34,365 nt of DNA from a bacterium (GCA_009885735.1 VFKD01000177.1:1-34365); one strand, 5' to 3'; numbered from the stretch's first letter, positions 7,956 to 16,193 are shown. The notes: generated by a model from the letters alone, not told the origin. A program made the numbers and translations.

Positions 7956-9623
7956 ATGGCACGGTCCGACATGTCGCCTCCCACGGTGACGGCAAGATGG
8001 CCCTCTATCGAGGAGGTCGACCGATCGGGGGCTATTTCACGCCCGATTTCTGAGCTGCCCTTCCGCACGGACCTTAGAGAGGCAATCCGCCTCTCCGCCG
8101 TTCACCTCACGCGCCTCTTCGACGCGGACAAGGACGATGAGCCCTACTTCTGCGCCAACCTACGCGCCGACGGAACCGGCGAATTGGTTCACTATGTCAA
8201 CATCGGCATTCCCCATGTGACTGGACGCTGCCTACTTGGAGTCTTGCTCGCCGAGAAGACCATTGCGCTAAACATTGAGCCAAACGCGCTTGCGGTGCTG
8301 GAACGTTATCATCGCGCCTCGTTTGACAACGAAGACAGCCTCAACTCCTACTACGATCCGGCGCGTGGCGGGGCACGATTCGTCGAGTTTCACAATCTGC
8401 GGGAAGGTCTCTACGGTCTGGTCGTTCTGATGCGCGTTCGCAATTCCGAATGGGCAAAATCGACGGCTCAGAAGATGATTCATACACTTGTGGACCTGAC
8501 CGATCCAGACGGAAAGTGGTCGGCGGACCGGGCCATCAAGCTTGGAATGGCGGACAGGTGCGAGGGGCTCACCGAAGCGAATGCGGCACGGCTCGTTGAG
8601 CCTCTGCTGGAGTATCACCAACTTACGGGAGATCCGGTCTCGCTGGCGCTTGCACAGCAGTATGCTGAGGTGGGGCTGCGAACTCTCTTCGAACCCGATG
8701 GCACTTTCGCAGAGATGGAGCGATCCTCCGGCCACGTCCACTCGATCACGTCGTCTCTTGCCGGAATCACCCGGTTGGCCTTGTTCTTGGAAGACCGTGA
8801 GACGATTGATGCCTGCAGGCGAATTCTGGACGTGGGTGTGCCCGAGTACTTCTCAACATGGGGCTGGGGCGACGAGGTCTACCCAGACCATTCCGCAAAC
8901 GAAGTGGGAAGGGGAGAGATCAATCAGACTGGCGACGTCATTCGCGCCGCCCTGGCGCTTGGCCTCGCAGGTCACACGCGCTACCTTGATCTGGCGGAGC
9001 GGTACATGCGAAGCATGGTGATGCCTACTCAGCACCGAGAAGCGGAGTTGCGCGCCTTCATGAGAGAGAACCTCAATCCAAGCGACGACTCTGAATTTGA
9101 CGTGCTGAACCGATCAATCGGCGGGTTTGCCATGCAGCTTCCAAACGACCGCATGCAGGAGGGCGCGTGGCCCATCACGACCCTGGACATCACGTCCGGC
9201 GCAGTCCACGCCATGTGCGACTTTCACAAGGCCGTGTTGACGGGGCACCCGTTCGAGAACCGAGTGAACCTCATGCTCTCGTGCGGCAACCCAGACTTCG
9301 ACCTTGTGAGCCACTTGCCACGGCGAGGCCTGCTTGATATCACAGCGCACACAAGCAAGACCCTTTCGATTAGATTCCCGGAATGGGTACGACGGCTCAG
9401 CGTGCGAGTTCGAGTTGGCGAGTTCGACAAGCTGGCGACCTGGGTGGGGGACACTCTTGTCGTAGCATGTCTTACGCCTGGCGTTCGGGCTCAGATAGAG
9501 TTTGATGTTGCCTGCAAGGCCGAGCGAGAGATCGTGGACGGCACAGAGTACTCCACAACCTGGGTCGGCAGCCAGGTTGTGGAGATACTTCCTCGTGGCG
9601 CTGTGAGCCCGCTGCCGTTCTAG
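7956..9623 (+). CDS. Putative (alpha/alpha)6-barrel glycoside-hydrolase-like protein (GH127-like)
   Basis: A 555-residue protein with no signal peptide. The helical repeats (for example the VIRAALALGLAGHTRYLDLAERYMRSMV stretch in two halves near 328-355) and the C-terminal beta-sandwich strand LSIRFPEWVRRLSVRV near 470 follow the plan of beta-L-arabinofuranosidase-like proteins (GH127 and relatives). However, the place where GH127 enzymes carry ETC and a later CC zinc/nucleophile cluster reads EINQTGDVIRAA, and I see no CC pair. It may therefore be a different enzyme or a non-catalytic homologue. It starts 6 bases after the Gfo/Idh stop, which suggests a shared carbohydrate role. The start is the first ATG (7956); ATG 7971 is also possible. 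Its stop overlaps the stop of the convergent DUF1517 gene. Confidence 0.6.
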   Translation: MARSDMSPPTVTARWPSIEEVDRSGAISRPISELPFRTDLREAIRLSAVHLTRLFDADKDDEPYFCANLRADGTGELVHYVNIGIPHVTGRCLLGVLLAEKTIALNIEPNALAVLERYHRASFDNEDSLNSYYDPARGGARFVEFHNLREGLYGLVVLMRVRNSEWAKSTAQKMIHTLVDLTDPDGKWSADRAIKLGMADRCEGLTEANAARLVEPLLEYHQLTGDPVSLALAQQYAEVGLRTLFEPDGTFAEMERSSGHVHSITSSLAGITRLALFLEDRETIDACRRILDVGVPEYFSTWGWGDEVYPDHSANEVGRGEINQTGDVIRAALALGLAGHTRYLDLAERYMRSMVMPTQHREAELRAFMRENLNPSDDSEFDVLNRSIGGFAMQLPNDRMQEGAWPITTLDITSGAVHAMCDFHKAVLTGHPFENRVNLMLSCGNPDFDLVSHLPRRGLLDITAHTSKTLSIRFPEWVRRLSVRVRVGEFDKLATWVGDTLVVACLTPGVRAQIEFDVACKAEREIVDGTEYSTTWVGSQVVEILPRGAVSPLPF

Positions 9624-9630
9624 GCGGCAG
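9612..9630. terminator. Convergent-gene hairpin holding both stop codons
   Basis: CTGCCG at 9612-9617 pairs with CGGCAG at 9625-9630. The 7-base loop contains CTAG, which supplies TAG stops to the plus gene (9621-9623) and the minus gene (9620-9622). There is no T-run. It could act as a shared weak terminator. Confidence 0.45.
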
Positions 9631-10585
9631 TCGCCGCCAGGTCAAGGTAGATGCGGTTGGCCGCATGTGGGTCGAGCGGCTGCGCGGCGTTCGGCGCGTA
9701 GAAGAAGTAGAGCGCGTCGAACTCTTGGCCCGGCAGCGTCTCGAGTATGTTCAGCGCAGTTATTGCCTCGCTGCCATCGCCGCTCTGCAGAGTGCCTAGA
9801 GTCGCCTTACGAAGCGTGAGAAGCAGCACCACCACACAGGCTTGTGCATCCTCCACAGTGCGGTCGTTTGCCGGTGCGTCGATCTTCACCGTGCGGCCCT
9901 CTTCGTTCGAGACATTCACCGCCTCCGCCTCGACTCCCACGTACGCCATCTGCCTTCTCGCCAGGTCCTCGGACTTCTGGCCCCATTGGTCCTTGTTGAG
10001 CGGCTGCCTGTCAATCCGAACGAATCCCTCAACCACATCCTGCGGCTCAACGAGCTTGCATAGCCTATGCAGAGCACGCGCTCGACCGCTGGCCGACGTA
10101 AAGTCTGAGTCGTTCACAAGTCCATCGAGTCGCTTAGCGTATCGTTCTCCGTCACGAAGATTGAGCGCGACATTCACCATTGCAAATCGCGACAAATGCC
10201 AACTGTTGGCAGCGACGGCAATGACCACCACAAGGACCACTCCGAAGATGACGAGCAGGGCAGTGCCCGAGCCCGATCCGCCGCCAAAGAAGAAGAACCT
10301 GGGACCGTAGCTACTCCGGTACCCGCCCCCGTATCCTCCGCCGTAGCTGCTGCTTGAGCTTCGAAGGCCGCCGAAGCCCCCGCTTGAACGGCTCGACCCA
10401 CCGCTAAAACCGCCTCGGCCGCCTCCGAACCCACCGCCGCGACGTTGAGCCGCTGCAGGACCGGAGATGAGCACGCAGAAAACTATCAGCGTACACGCAA
10501 GTGCCGCCAGGGCTGCCCGAACAAGTGACCTTCCACGCCGGCTAGAGACCCGTGGGATGATCGATAAACGTCGTTTCGAATCCAA
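9620..10585 (-). CDS. DUF1517-family membrane protein
   Basis: A 321-residue protein. After a basic N-terminus comes a signal-type hydrophobic segment (VRAALAALACTLIVFCVL) ending AAAQ, then a long Gly/Ser/Arg/Tyr-rich stretch, a second membrane segment (TALLVIFGVVLVVVIAVAA) and a roughly 190-residue soluble domain. This plan matches DUF1517 proteins, known from cyanobacteria, plastids and other bacteria, with unclear function. I chose TTG at 10585, because GGAG lies 7 bases upstream. This gives a 44-base overlap with the 3' end of the Nif3-like gene, so the two are probably translated in sequence from one message. An ATG further upstream (10684) would overlap by 143 bases and add unrelated residues. 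Confidence 0.75.
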   Translation of the reverse strand: MDSKRRLSIIPRVSSRRGRSLVRAALAALACTLIVFCVLISGPAAAQRRGGGFGGGRGGFSGGSSRSSGGFGGLRSSSSSYGGGYGGGYRSSYGPRFFFFGGGSGSGTALLVIFGVVLVVVIAVAANSWHLSRFAMVNVALNLRDGERYAKRLDGLVNDSDFTSASGRARALHRLCKLVEPQDVVEGFVRIDRQPLNKDQWGQKSEDLARRQMAYVGVEAEAVNVSNEEGRTVKIDAPANDRTVEDAQACVVVLLLTLRKATLGTLQSGDGSEAITALNILETLPGQEFDALYFFYAPNAAQPLDPHAANRIYLDLAATAA

Positions 10586-11294
10586 ATTGCTGCTCCAGGT
10601 GCAGGGCAAGCGCCTTAACGCCCACTGTTTCAGTGGCATAGTGCCCTGCGTAGAATACGTTGAGTCCAAGGTCTTCGGCTTCAAAAAATGTGTGGTGCTG
10701 GCCCTCGCCGGTTATATAGGTGTCGCAACCTGCGGACTGAGCGCGGGCGATCCAGTCTCCAGCACCTCCAGAGATGATACCAATGCGCCTGCACACGGTC
10801 GGACCAAACAGCATTGCGTTGCCCTCGGAGCCAAGCAGTGCGCGCAATCTATCGACCAGATCATCCCGCTCGATCTCACTGTCGCACCACACTCCGAGAG
10901 GCACTCCCTCAACCTCTCCAAATCGACCGCTTACAGTAAGTCCCAAGCCGCGGGCCAGCACATGATTGTTGCCGACCTCCGGATGCGCATCCAGCGGAGT
11001 GTGACTGCTATAGAGGGCTATGCCCGAACTGATGAGCCCAGCCATGCGAGCGTACATTGCATCCACGATCCGGCGCTTCGGACCCCAGAAAAGACCGTGA
11101 TGGACGATGAGAAGGTCGGCCGACCACCGAGCAGCACGTTCAATTGTGTAGGCGCAAGCGTCTACGCCAACCGCCACGCGCTGAATCTCTCTTGTGCCCT
11201 GCACCTGGAGCCCGTTCAGCGCATCCGGCCAGTCAGGAACGTCAGAGACGCAGAGGTAGTCGTTGAGGTACCGAACCAGATCGTCGGATTTCAT
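10542..11294 (-). CDS. Nif3-like dinuclear metal centre protein
   Basis: A 250-residue Nif3/DUF34 (YbgI-type) protein. The family metal ligands are all visible: HHGLFW at 65-70, SHTPLD at 97-102 and GHYATE at 217-222. Members form toroidal hexamers with a two-metal site in each subunit; some were annotated as GTP cyclohydrolase I type 2, but the physiological reaction is not settled. GAGG about 8 bases before the ATG supports the start. The gene is divergent from the DUF1844 gene with about 160 bases between the start codons, and leads a minus-strand pair with DUF1517. Confidence 0.92.
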   Translation of the reverse strand: MKSDDLVRYLNDYLCVSDVPDWPDALNGLQVQGTREIQRVAVGVDACAYTIERAARWSADLLIVHHGLFWGPKRRIVDAMYARMAGLISSGIALYSSHTPLDAHPEVGNNHVLARGLGLTVSGRFGEVEGVPLGVWCDSEIERDDLVDRLRALLGSEGNAMLFGPTVCRRIGIISGGAGDWIARAQSAGCDTYITGEGQHHTFFEAEDLGLNVFYAGHYATETVGVKALALHLEQQFGFETTFIDHPTGL

Positions 11295-11372
11295 TATCTA
11301 GCCTCTTCCGAATAGCCCTGATCCAACAGATTGAGGGACCCATCTGCTGCGACGATAATGCCATTCGCGGTC

Positions 11373-11402
11373 TTGTCATCGGACGTACCCGTATGTTATA
11401 CT
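11373..11402 (+). promoter_or_regulatory. Probable sigma-70 promoter for the DUF1844 gene
   Basis: TTGTCA at 11373-11378, an 18-base spacer and TATACT at 11397-11402. Each box has five of six consensus bases. The expected start near 11409 gives a leader of about 45 bases to the TTG start at 11454 and argues against longer reading frames that begin upstream. Confidence 0.65.
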
Positions 11403-11453
11403 CTGCCATTCGACATTGTGCTGCAAGTGACAGTCATCACGAGGGAGCGAGTA

Positions 11454-11903
11454 TTGCCTGAGGACGAGAACGAAGGGATCAACTTCGTCGACAAACGGCA
11501 TGCATCCAGTTCCTCGGCGGGTGAAGCTCCGGAGCAAGCGCCTGCGGCCAGCCAACTCTACGCTTCGGGATTGGATGAGGCTGATACAGCGGACCTAGGC
11601 ATTGATCCGTTGGACCCCATGGCGCACCTCCCTCACCTTGGTGTGATGCAGCGCCTACTTATGAGCGTGGACATTCTGCAGCAGGGTGCATGGATTGGCT
11701 TAGGTCTCGTGTCCGACCCTGCCACCAACGAGGTCAAGAAGAACCTGGATGACGCCAGGGTAGCTATCGACGCGGTTGAGGCCCTGTGCAAGATCGTCAT
11801 ACCGCTCGTGGAGCCGCAGATGGCTGTTGAGATCCGCAACCTTTTGAAGGACCTTCATGTCAACTTCGTGAATCAGTCAACATCTTCTGCCACGGCGCCG
11901 TAG
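11454..11903 (+). CDS. DUF1844 domain protein
   Basis: A 149-residue acidic protein. The N-terminal INFVDKRH segment is followed by a Ser/Ala/Pro-rich linker and then a helical domain from about residue 55. The core, QGAWIGLGLVSDPATNE followed by LDDARVAIDAVEALCKIV and a C-terminal IRNLLKDLHVNFVN helix, matches DUF1844, a small family of unknown function found in Armatimonadota, Planctomycetes, Acidobacteria and others. I chose the TTG at 11454: GAGGGAG lies about 6 bases upstream and a good promoter lies just before it. An in-frame ATG at 11331 would start upstream of that promoter. It probably shares a transcript with the two genes that follow. Confidence 0.75.
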   Translation: MPEDENEGINFVDKRHASSSSAGEAPEQAPAASQLYASGLDEADTADLGIDPLDPMAHLPHLGVMQRLLMSVDILQQGAWIGLGLVSDPATNEVKKNLDDARVAIDAVEALCKIVIPLVEPQMAVEIRNLLKDLHVNFVNQSTSSATAP

Positions 11904-11938
11904 CTCAGTTCAGGCTCAATTCGACTAAGGACCGCACA

Positions 11939-12514
11939 ATGATTCGAATCGGACCGCCAAGTGGAAGCATTGAGCATGTTCGCGCTCGTGCTGTTCTAGC
12001 TTCAAAGTGCATCTCGTTTGGCGCCGTCAAGGCTAGGAGTACTGTTATCACGACCATTCGTCAAGACTTGGATGTTATCGCTCGTATCGCGGTTCAGATG
12101 TCGCCAAAAGTCTTGTCGGCAGCCCGCTCAGCCTCGGCTCGCCGCCTTCGGATCGAGGCGTTCGACGAGAGATTCCAGCTTCACGTAGACCTTCTGTGCG
12201 AGGCCGCTAAATATGGTCCCGCAGCAGGGGACGCTGTTCGATACGATGCACAGCGAGCCTGGTTCCTTGATCACTACGAGCCTATCCGTACAGAAGTCCT
12301 CGCCTATCTGGAGGATCACGAGGAAGACGACCTCTCCACCCCTTGCCTTCTTGTGCCACGCGATGCATTTGAAGCGCTCTTCTTGCCAATCGACCTCGAT
12401 TCCGTCATCCATTCTTCCTATGCGCTCTCTCGAATCATGCGAACCCGTGCTGCGCTGGATTTCTGCATGGCCAATCTTAACTGCGGCCGAGACCGCTTCA
12501 GTCTCCACGCCTGA
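11939..12514 (+). CDS. Hypothetical protein
   Basis: A 191-residue predicted soluble, largely helical protein that I do not recognise. AAGGA lies 7 bases upstream of the ATG. The middle is acidic (YLEDHEEDD near 132-140) and five cysteines are scattered without a metal-site pattern. There is no signal peptide or membrane segment. It sits 35 bases after DUF1844 and 6 bases before rdgB on the same strand, so an operon is likely. The long open frame, ribosome binding site and tight packing support a real gene. No function can be assigned. Confidence 0.65.
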   Translation: MIRIGPPSGSIEHVRARAVLASKCISFGAVKARSTVITTIRQDLDVIARIAVQMSPKVLSAARSASARRLRIEAFDERFQLHVDLLCEAAKYGPAAGDAVRYDAQRAWFLDHYEPIRTEVLAYLEDHEEDDLSTPCLLVPRDAFEALFLPIDLDSVIHSSYALSRIMRTRAALDFCMANLNCGRDRFSLHA

Positions 12515-12520
12515 GCGAGA

Positions 12521-13150
12521 ATGGACACTGCCTGTGGGTTCGCCCTCAACCTGCTGATTGCGACAGGCAATGCAAGCAAGGGGCGGGAGATGGCCGAGCT
12601 TCTGGTAGATACCGGACTGCGCCTCCTCACGCTGGAAGACTTCCCAAACGTGCCCAATGACGTAGAAGAGACCGGCACAACCTATGCGGAGAACGCCGCC
12701 ATCAAGGCTCGGTTTGCAGCCCAATCAACCGGAGTAGTATCTATTGCGGACGATGCGGGGTTTGAGGTAGATGCACTCAATGGTGAGCCCGGCCTGTATT
12801 CACGAAGGTATCTGGGCGAAGAGACGACCTTCGCAGACAAGATGGACTACATCCTTCACGCGCTGCGAGATGTGCCCGACGAGATGCGCGGCTGCCGCTT
12901 TCGCTGCGCAGTCGCAATCGCGGTTCCAGCAGGCAAAACGATAATCTGCGAGGCTGTTTGCGAGGGCAGGGTCGGCGTGGAACGGCGCGGCGCCCACGGC
13001 TTTGGTTACGATCCAATCTTCCTGCTTCCATCAATCGGCAAGCACATGGCGGAGCTGCCCGCCAAAGAGAAGCACCTCATCAGTCACCGTGGGATCGCAA
13101 TGGCGTGTGCGCGCCGCGAACTGGCCAATCTCTTCAACCCGACCTTCTAA
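12521..13150 (+). CDS. rdgB: RdgB/HAM1 non-canonical purine NTP pyrophosphatase
   Basis: A 209-residue house-cleaning enzyme that hydrolyses dITP, ITP and XTP to monophosphates and pyrophosphate, keeping deaminated purines out of DNA and RNA. Family motifs in order: LLIATGNASKGREM near the N-terminus (nucleotide-binding loop), EETGTTYAENAAIKA, IADDAGFEVDALNGEPGLYS (catalytic Asp region), GFGYDPIFL and ISHRGIA near the C-terminus. Length is typical. The ATG at 12521 is preceded by a GAGCGAGA stretch. The stop codon overlaps the convergent birA stop inside a small palindrome. Confidence 0.95.
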   Translation: MDTACGFALNLLIATGNASKGREMAELLVDTGLRLLTLEDFPNVPNDVEETGTTYAENAAIKARFAAQSTGVVSIADDAGFEVDALNGEPGLYSRRYLGEETTFADKMDYILHALRDVPDEMRGCRFRCAVAIAVPAGKTIICEAVCEGRVGVERRGAHGFGYDPIFLLPSIGKHMAELPAKEKHLISHRGIAMACARRELANLFNPTF

Positions 13151-13156
13151 AAGGTC
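13141..13156. terminator. Palindrome between convergent rdgB and birA
   Basis: GACCTT (13141-13146) pairs with AAGGTC (13151-13156) around a CTAA loop that provides the TAA stop of rdgB and the TAG stop of birA. Because of the symmetry both proteins end in Thr-Phe. The stem is short and lacks a long T-run, so terminator activity is uncertain. Confidence 0.45.
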
Positions 13157-13926
13157 GAGGATGTCGCGGCGAATACGGTGTGGACCCCGCCGTCGTCGCA
13201 CCTCAGAATGAGCGCACCACTGTCGTCAATACCAACGGCAACTCCCACGATGGTTCCGTTTGCAGAGTCAGCGGTGTATGTTCTTCCTGCCGTGTCATCG
13301 CGCAGGCGCCATCGAGCCATTGTTTCGCCGTGCGTTTCCGTTCTCAGCAGTTCAAACTCGGCGCCCAGGCAGTTGTGGAGGCTTCGAGCAAGCGCGTGCA
13401 GGCCGAAGCGCCCCGATCGAGGGCGCTCTATCCTCACTGATGTGGCAGATGCAGACAGTGCCTGGGGCATCTGCTTGGCGTTGACGTTGATCCCGATGCC
13501 GATCAGCGCAACACACTCTCCAGAGACGTGGTGCGCCATCTCTATCAAGATTCCGGCGCACTTGAGCCCCCCAAGCAGCACGTCATTTGGCCACTTTAGG
13601 GTAGGGGAAATGCCGCACAGCGACTCTATAGCTGTGGCAACGGCCATTCCTGCGGCGAGAGGAAGACCGTGCGTCGAGGCGCCGGCCCACTCGCTCGATG
13701 GGACAATGAACGTAGCAGCCAGCGCATCGCCCGGCGCCATCCACCATTGAGTGCCTCGCCTGCCTCGACCCGCGGTTTGGTTAAACGTATAGACCACCGT
13801 TGGGCAGCGCTCTGGAAGCGCAAGAAATCGGCGCGCCTCGTCCTGTGTCGAGTCGATGGTCTGCAGATAGTCCGGTCGGAATGCGCACGGTCCTGTCGCA
13901 AGGGGTGGTTTACCTGCAGCATTCAT
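13147..13926 (-). CDS. birA: Biotin--[acetyl-CoA-carboxylase] ligase
   Basis: A 259-residue ligase that activates biotin with ATP and transfers it to the carrier domain of acetyl-CoA carboxylase. The signature GRGRRG lies at 53-58 and KWPNDV at 111-116, followed by KCAGILIEM and a GIGINVN segment. The start of the domain (DSTQDEARRF) is reached by residue 25, so there is no N-terminal winged-helix repressor domain: this is a group I enzyme without autoregulation. The ATG overlaps the nadC stop as ATGA (13923-13926), indicating coupled translation. The C-terminal SH3-like part (GVDDSGALILRCDDG type) is present. Confidence 0.94.
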   Translation of the reverse strand: MNAAGKPPLATGPCAFRPDYLQTIDSTQDEARRFLALPERCPTVVYTFNQTAGRGRRGTQWWMAPGDALAATFIVPSSEWAGASTHGLPLAAGMAVATAIESLCGISPTLKWPNDVLLGGLKCAGILIEMAHHVSGECVALIGIGINVNAKQMPQALSASATSVRIERPRSGRFGLHALARSLHNCLGAEFELLRTETHGETMARWRLRDDTAGRTYTADSANGTIVGVAVGIDDSGALILRCDDGGVHTVFAATSSTF

Positions 13927-14783
13927 TTTGTCACTTCGAGGCTGATATCCATCGCAGGAGCGGAGTGCGTCAGCGCACCGACAGAGATTCGATCAACTCC
14001 CGTTGACGCGATTCCGGCCACCGCTTGAAGCGTGATCCCGCCGCTGGCCTCCGTCTCTACAAGACCGTTGCACAGCACAACTGCAGCGGCCAGCGTAGTC
14101 AGATCCATATTGTCGAGCAAAATGCAGTCTGGGCGGCACTTCAGGGCTTCGGCAACCTGCTCCAAGGTGTCGCACTCGACCGTCATAAGGATTCCGGATG
14201 GAACGCCTTGGCGGCAGCGCTCAATGGCCTGGGTGATGCCACCGGCAATCGCGATGTGGTTGTCCTTGATCATTACCTCGTCAAAGAGGCCGAATCGATG
14301 ATTGCAGCCGCCTCCCGCGCGCACGGCGTACCTCTCAAGTGGTCGAATGCCTGGAGTGGTCTTGCGCGTGTCGAGTATCTGAACATCCAATCGACCGGCA
14401 GCGTGTACGAATGCCGCCGTGAGTGTCGCTACTCCGGATAGCCTCTGCAGAAAGTTGAGCGCAGTTCGCTCGCCGGAGAGGATGCCCGCTTGGTCGCAGT
14501 CGAACTCCGCTATGCGATCTCCACACCCTACGACGGCTCCTTCCTGTACGGTAGACCGGATGACCATGTCCGCGTTCGTTTGCCTCAGGGTCTCGAAGAA
14601 CACTGGAAGTCCAGCGATCACGCCTGCGGACTTGCACACAAGGGTAGCATGGGTACGCTTGCAGGAGATGACGATCGCTTGCGTGGTGAGATCTCCCGAG
14701 CCAAGGTCCTCGGCAAGTGCCCGCGCGACAGTCTCGCGTAGCCACTCGGTATCGACGTCGAACAACAGCGCAGTGTCAGCCAC
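13923..14783 (-). CDS. nadC: Nicotinate-nucleotide pyrophosphorylase (carboxylating)
   Basis: Quinolinate phosphoribosyltransferase, which makes nicotinate mononucleotide and CO2 from quinolinate and PRPP in de novo NAD synthesis. Clear motifs, numbered from the chosen start: EDLGSGDLTT near 25, DTRKTTPG at 138-145, GGGCNHRFGLFDEVMIKDNH at about 157-176, ILLDNMD and EASGGIT. I chose GTG at 14783, with GGAG 6 bases upstream and an 8-base overlap with the radA stop. An in-frame ATG at 14822 would overlap radA by 47 bases. No nadA or nadB is nearby. The gene lies between radA and birA, both overlapping. Confidence 0.93.
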   Translation of the reverse strand: MADTALLFDVDTEWLRETVARALAEDLGSGDLTTQAIVISCKRTHATLVCKSAGVIAGLPVFFETLRQTNADMVIRSTVQEGAVVGCGDRIAEFDCDQAGILSGERTALNFLQRLSGVATLTAAFVHAAGRLDVQILDTRKTTPGIRPLERYAVRAGGGCNHRFGLFDEVMIKDNHIAIAGGITQAIERCRQGVPSGILMTVECDTLEQVAEALKCRPDCILLDNMDLTTLAAAVVLCNGLVETEASGGITLQAVAGIASTGVDRISVGALTHSAPAMDISLEVTK

Positions 14784-16164
14784 GCTTGGCTCCGATGCTG
14801 CCTCGGCGCAGCGCTTTGGCAAGTGCGTCGTCTAGGCTCGACACCGTTTCCACCGTGATTGAGGTCCCTCGCGCTGCGACCTTCGAGTGTGCAGGCACGA
14901 TTGCTCGCGAGAAGCCCAATCGAGCAGCCTCCTTCAGCCTCAGTTCAGCCTGCGGCACGGAGCGCACTTCGCCGCTAAGCCCGACCTCTCCAACGACGAT
15001 CACCTCAGGATCTACTCTCTCTTCGCGAAAGCTGGATGCCACCGCAAGCGCGACTGCAAGGTCCGTGGCCGGCTCAATAACCCTCATGCCGCCTGCAACA
15101 TTGACGTAGACATCCTGATCGCCCAACCGAAGCCCAAGGCGCTTCTCGAGAACGGCGAGAATCATGTGAAGCCGGTTGAGGTCGATGCCCGTCGCAGTCC
15201 TGCGCGGATTCGAGAGAAAGGAGCGGGCCACGAGTGCTTGTATCTCCACGAGGAGAGGGCGCGAGCCATCTAGCGTTGACGTGACCACCGAGCCGTGCGT
15301 CGAGGCGGATCGCTCAGCGAGAAGCGTGGCAGAGGGGTTCTCTACTTCACGCAGGCCCTCACCTCCCATCTCGAAGATGCCAATCTCGTCTGTAGAGCCA
15401 AATCGGTTCTTCACCGCGCGAAGAATTCGGTAGTTGTGATGCCGGTCTCCCTCGAAGTAGAGCACCGTGTCCACCATGTGCTCGAGCACTCGTGGGCCGG
15501 CAAGTGTGCCCTCCTTTGTCACATGGCCAATGAGGAGCAGGGGAATTCCCAGCTGCTTTGCTGTGCGCGCAAGCTGCATGGCGCAGTCGCGTATCTGAGT
15601 GACCGAGCCTGGCGCGGAGTCCAGCGAGCTGTCGTAGGTGGTCTGAATCGAGTCGACGACAACCACCGCAGGATGAATGGACTCTACGAGACTACAAATA
15701 GTTGCGACGTCGGTTTCACTGGCCACCAGCAGGAATTCGGAGAGGGCGCCTAGCCGCTCGCTTCGCAGCCTTACCTGCTGGGGGCTCTCCTCGCCGGAAA
15801 CATACAGGACTGTCTTGCCTCCCCCGGCGACTTTGAAGGCCATCTGTGTGAGGAGGGTGGACTTGCCTATGCCGGGGTCGCCGCCAACGAGCACTACGCC
15901 TCCATCCACAAGGCCGCCGCCAAGCGCGCGATCAAGTTCGGATATGCCTGTGGTTAGCCTGCCGGAAGATCGTGCTGCAATGCTGGTGATGGGTACGGCT
16001 GAACCCGAAGGCACCCGGTTTGAGGCTGCGCGAGCCGAGGGCGAAGGTGCGGTTCGCTCCTCTTGCAGGGAGTTCCACTCGCTGCAGTCGGAGCACTTTC
16101 CCATCCAGCGAGGGAATACCGCGCCGCAGGACTGGCAGACGTAGCGAACAGAGGTCTTTGCCAT
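14776..16164 (-). CDS. radA: DNA repair protein RadA (Sms)
   Basis: A 462-residue branch-migration ATPase that helps RecA during recombination. An N-terminal zinc finger has Cys10, Cys13, Cys24 and Cys27. The Walker A motif GGDPGIGKS is at 94-102 and the RadA-specific KNRFG motif at 252-256. A C-terminal Lon-protease-like domain includes YVNVAGGMRVIEPATDLAVA and VVGEVGLSGEVRSV. Length is normal. No strong ribosome binding site is seen before the ATG at 16164, and only 27 bases separate it from the SDR stop, so it is probably read from the upstream message. A 15-base palindrome lies just upstream. Confidence 0.96.
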   Translation of the reverse strand: MAKTSVRYVCQSCGAVFPRWMGKCSDCSEWNSLQEERTAPSPSARAASNRVPSGSAVPITSIAARSSGRLTTGISELDRALGGGLVDGGVVLVGGDPGIGKSTLLTQMAFKVAGGGKTVLYVSGEESPQQVRLRSERLGALSEFLLVASETDVATICSLVESIHPAVVVVDSIQTTYDSSLDSAPGSVTQIRDCAMQLARTAKQLGIPLLLIGHVTKEGTLAGPRVLEHMVDTVLYFEGDRHHNYRILRAVKNRFGSTDEIGIFEMGGEGLREVENPSATLLAERSASTHGSVVTSTLDGSRPLLVEIQALVARSFLSNPRRTATGIDLNRLHMILAVLEKRLGLRLGDQDVYVNVAGGMRVIEPATDLAVALAVASSFREERVDPEVIVVGEVGLSGEVRSVPQAELRLKEAARLGFSRAIVPAHSKVAARGTSITVETVSSLDDALAKALRRGSIGAKRG

Positions 16165-16178
16165 TGCGTGAATTAGAC

Positions 16179-16193
16179 AGGGACCAGGTCCCT
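16179..16193. promoter_or_regulatory. 15-base palindrome before radA
   Basis: AGGGACC, a single central A, then GGTCCCT form a perfect inverted repeat whose near edge is 15 bases before the radA ATG (on the minus strand), touching the SDR stop codon. The lack of a loop favours a protein-binding operator over an RNA hairpin. The binding protein is unknown. Confidence 0.35.

Noticed and set aside
10586-10684. Upstream ATG extension of the DUF1517 gene
   Set aside because: It would lie deep inside the Nif3-like gene and precede the signal segment with unrelated residues; TTG 10585 has a well-placed GGAG.
10467-11315. 282-codon plus-strand reading frame
   Set aside because: Antisense to the Nif3-like gene, which has all metal-binding motifs.
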